Of a DNA stretch of 8,239 nucleotides, positions 7,068 through 8,239 are shown piece by piece. The position numbers were made by a program, and so were the translations under genes. This stretch comes from Candidatus Zhuqueibacterota bacterium (GTDB lineage: Bacteria; Zhuqueibacterota; QNDG01): contig QNDG01000037.1 of NCBI GenBank assembly GCA_003645915.1, forward strand, positions 1 through 8,239, read 5' to 3'. The notes under the pieces are model-generated. The model did not search any database, was not told the DNA's origin, and was given only the letters and a program-made list of their open reading frames with translations. How positions within the stretch are numbered: position 1 is the first letter of the stretch; each line of letters starts with the position of its first letter.

Positions 7068-7104
7068 TGTGCAGTAGGTTTAGTTCCAAAAGAAAGGATT
7101 AGCA

Positions 7105-7305
7105 ATGGAAAGTGGAACAGTTAAATGGTTCAACAACACCAAGGGGTTTGGATTCATCGAAAGAGATGAAGGAGATGATGTTTTTGTTCATTACAGCGCA
7201 ATTGAGGGGGATGGCTTCAAATCCCTTAAGGAAGGGGAAAGAGTTGAATTCGAAATAACTGACACACCGAAAGGGCCTCAAGCATCGAGCGTTAGAAAAA
7301 TATAA
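7105..7305 (+). CDS. cold-shock domain protein (CspA family)
   Basis: A 66-residue single cold-shock domain protein, the standard size. It is a five-stranded OB-fold that binds single-stranded RNA and DNA and acts as an RNA chaperone in the cytoplasm. The start [18 protein letters not shown] is classic; RNP1 is KGFGFI (13-18) and RNP2 is VFVHY (26-30), with the surface aromatics Trp8, Phe15, Phe17, Phe27 and His29 all present. The C-terminal E-F-E-I-T-D-x-x-K-G-P-Q-A motif is also typical. AAAGGA ends 6 bases before the ATG. It has its own leader and terminator, so it is probably transcribed alone. Whether it is truly cold-induced or a constitutive or stress paralogue cannot be read from the protein. 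Confidence 0.97.
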   Translation: MESGTVKWFNNTKGFGFIERDEGDDVFVHYSAIEGDGFKSLKEGERVEFEITDTPKGPQASSVRKI

Positions 7306-7327
7306 ATACCGCTCTACAAAAATATTT

Positions 7328-7356
7328 AAACCCTGCCATTTATGACAGGGTTTTTT
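7328..7356 (+). terminator. Rho-independent terminator of the cold-shock gene
   Basis: AAACCCTG (7328-7335) and CAGGGTTT (7346-7353) form a perfect 8-base stem around a 10-base loop and run straight into six T residues (7351-7356). It begins 22 bases after the stop of the cold-shock gene. Confidence 0.92.
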
Positions 7357-7465
7357 ATTAATCGGTCTTTTTCTGCCAACAATTGTATGAAAAAAAAAGG
7401 AAGAGTGCCTTCTGCCCCCATATTATGCATCCGTTTTCGGGCGGAAAGACATCCCTCTGGGTACG

Positions 7466-7491
7466 GTAGGGAATGCATATATGCATTCCCT
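7466..7491. repeat. REP-like perfect 24-base palindrome headed by GTAG
   Basis: Positions 7468-7491 are a perfect inverted repeat with no spacer: arms AGGGAATGCATA and TATGCATTCCCT. A GTAG tetranucleotide (7466-7469) overlaps its left edge. A GTAG head followed by a short GC-tipped palindrome in an intergenic 3'-to-3' spacer is the layout of REP elements mobilised by RAYT (IS200-like tyrosine) transposases. Only one copy is seen in this window, so membership of a repeat family is unproven; it could also be a bidirectional transcription-end hairpin, although no T-run flanks it. Confidence 0.45.
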
Positions 7492-7534
7492 GCATTATCA
7501 TTTGCTTATGTCTAATGGAGGTTTTATAGATAAC

Positions 7535-7551
7535 GGCAGAACACATCTGCC
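7535..7551. repeat. small perfect hairpin GGCAGA/TCTGCC
   Basis: GGCAGA (7535-7540), a 5-base loop and TCTGCC (7546-7551) form a perfect 6-pair GC-rich stem. It lies about 90 bases downstream of the minus-strand dipeptidase stop. No T-run follows on either strand, so a simple intrinsic terminator is not supported, but it may protect a 3' end. Confidence 0.35.
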
Positions 7552-7640
7552 ATATCCCTTTATACCCTATACCTCTTTCATTTTTTGCTTTGGTAACCGA
7601 GAACCTTTTTCAGCACAGGACAATTTCCACTGATTCAATA

Positions 7641-8239
7641 CTACCTGTAATAATCACTCTTTATTTTTTTGATCAGCATAAGAGTGCGGCTTTTTGCCTC
7701 ATTAATCATAAAATTGGAATGTTGATTCAGATACAGTTTTGCGTTATTCACATCTCTTTTCATCAGTCTCTCTACAGTATCCTCAACATCATCCTGCAAA
7801 TTTGTTACATTCTGTTCAAACGTACTCCATGCACTTGCTACAGTATCAATACAGTTTTCATAAAACATATCTGTTAAATTTTCAAGGTCATTACAAATCC
7901 AGAAATATTTGCTGCTGTTGTACTGATAAGCTCCTTCAGGTTCATTAAAATGATACTGCAGCGCTTTTACCGGGTCTGTTATTCCTGGAAAATTCTGAAA
8001 TTCCTGACCAAAATCAATAGTTTCAACATAAAGCGGAACATACACTCCGCAGTCAGGCCGTCCCATACAAAACCAGATAAGGTGTCCCAGAATAGGTGTA
8101 ACGTCATTTCTTAGTTCAGCAATCGCTGAAAATTGTGTTGTTGGTGTGCAGATTGTTCTTTCTTTAGTAAAATTAGGATTAACAAATATTCTTTTTGGCA
8201 CACCTTTACCTTTGGAACCAAAAGCTGGTTTTACAATCA
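7641..8239 (-). CDS. C69-family dipeptidase, C-terminal part (gene enters from the right edge)
   Basis: The minus-strand frame is open from the right edge to TAG at 7643-7641, giving about 199 codons with no start needed inside the window; the internal GTG at 8201 is not a real start because conserved-looking sequence (IVKPAFGSKGKG) precedes it. The stretch RTICTPTTQFSAIAELRNDVTPILGHLIWFCMGRPDCGVYVPLY resembles the C-terminal half of peptidase family C69 (PepD-type dipeptidases), where a threonine/serine-rich R-T-x-C segment, L-R-N-D and a W-x-x-x-x-R-P-D-x-x-V-Y-V-P-x-Y motif recur. The remainder is helical and charged, consistent with the C-terminal region of the family. The catalytic N-terminal Cys of this Ntn-hydrolase group lies outside the window, so activity and any signal peptide cannot be judged. 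The gene converges on the cold-shock gene. Confidence 0.72.
   Translation of the reverse strand, partial: IVKPAFGSKGKGVPKRIFVNPNFTKERTICTPTTQFSAIAELRNDVTPILGHLIWFCMGRPDCGVYVPLYVETIDFGQEFQNFPGITDPVKALQYHFNEPEGAYQYNSSKYFWICNDLENLTDMFYENCIDTVASAWSTFEQNVTNLQDDVEDTVERLMKRDVNNAKLYLNQHSNFMINEAKSRTLMLIKKIKSDYYR

Larger units (their letters stand above)
7357..7640. other. non-coding stretch between the cold-shock terminator and the dipeptidase gene
   Basis: No convincing gene is present on either strand: the open frames here are short, lack ribosome binding sites and have no recognisable composition or motifs. The stretch holds a near-perfect REP-like palindrome (7466-7491) and a small GC-rich hairpin (7535-7551). 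The genes on either side converge on it, so it is a 3'-to-3' spacer in which transcripts from both sides end. The left half (about 7400-7500) is visibly richer in G+C than its surroundings, as expected for an inserted repeat element or a decayed gene. Confidence 0.6.

Noticed and set aside
7358..7546. Minus-strand frame of 62 codons in the convergent spacer
   Set aside because: It runs through the REP-like palindrome, has no ribosome binding site, and its product has no recognisable pattern.
7590..7877. Plus-strand frame of 95 codons
   Set aside because: It lies mostly antisense to the C69 dipeptidase gene and has no family features of its own; it is a shadow frame.
1..8239. CRISPR array, insertion sequence, tRNA or defence system
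   Set aside because: No regularly spaced repeats, transposase motifs, cloverleaf sequence or defence-related domains were seen; the window is mostly housekeeping and envelope genes.

Overview
The window looks like ordinary chromosome from an AT-rich Gram-negative (diderm) bacterium. Lipid A synthesis genes require an LPS outer membrane, and the low GC, strong Shine-Dalgarno sites, TTG starts and tight gene packing are compatible with a Deferribacterota-like organism. That placement is an impression from gene order and composition, not a measured assignment.

Layout. Positions 1-433 (minus) hold the N-terminal 144 codons of a CvpA-family membrane protein, cut by the window edge. A 168-base gap separates it from a divergent plus-strand run: a Gfo/Idh/MocA oxidoreductase (602-1570), an isoprenylcysteine-methyltransferase-like membrane protein (1571-2146), lpxB (2143-3300) and lpxK (3297-4361). 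These four abut or overlap by 4 bases, so they almost certainly form one transcription unit. After 74 bases come nadB (4436-6085) and, 5 bases later, a TIM-barrel protein of the sugar-phosphate isomerase/AP endonuclease 2 superfamily (6091-6903). A 201-base regulatory stretch with two perfect palindromes and a long 5'-UTR hairpin precedes a cold-shock protein gene (7105-7305), which ends at a clear intrinsic terminator. A 335-base non-coding stretch with a REP-like palindrome follows, and the minus-strand 3' part of a C69-family dipeptidase gene (7641-8239) runs off the right edge.

How the genes work together. LpxB makes the lipid A disaccharide and LpxK phosphorylates it at the 4' position. 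The two upstream genes are not part of the core Raetz pathway. Their families include GnnA (UDP-GlcNAc 3-dehydrogenase, used for 2,3-diaminoglucose lipid A) and LmtA (the Leptospira lipid A 1-phosphate methyltransferase, an Icmt homologue). This suggests, without proving, that the operon makes a modified, Leptospira-like lipid A. NadB starts de novo NAD synthesis and is functionally unrelated. No mobile element, CRISPR array, tRNA or rRNA was seen. The most interesting signals are the lipid A operon composition and the palindrome-rich leader of the cold-shock gene.
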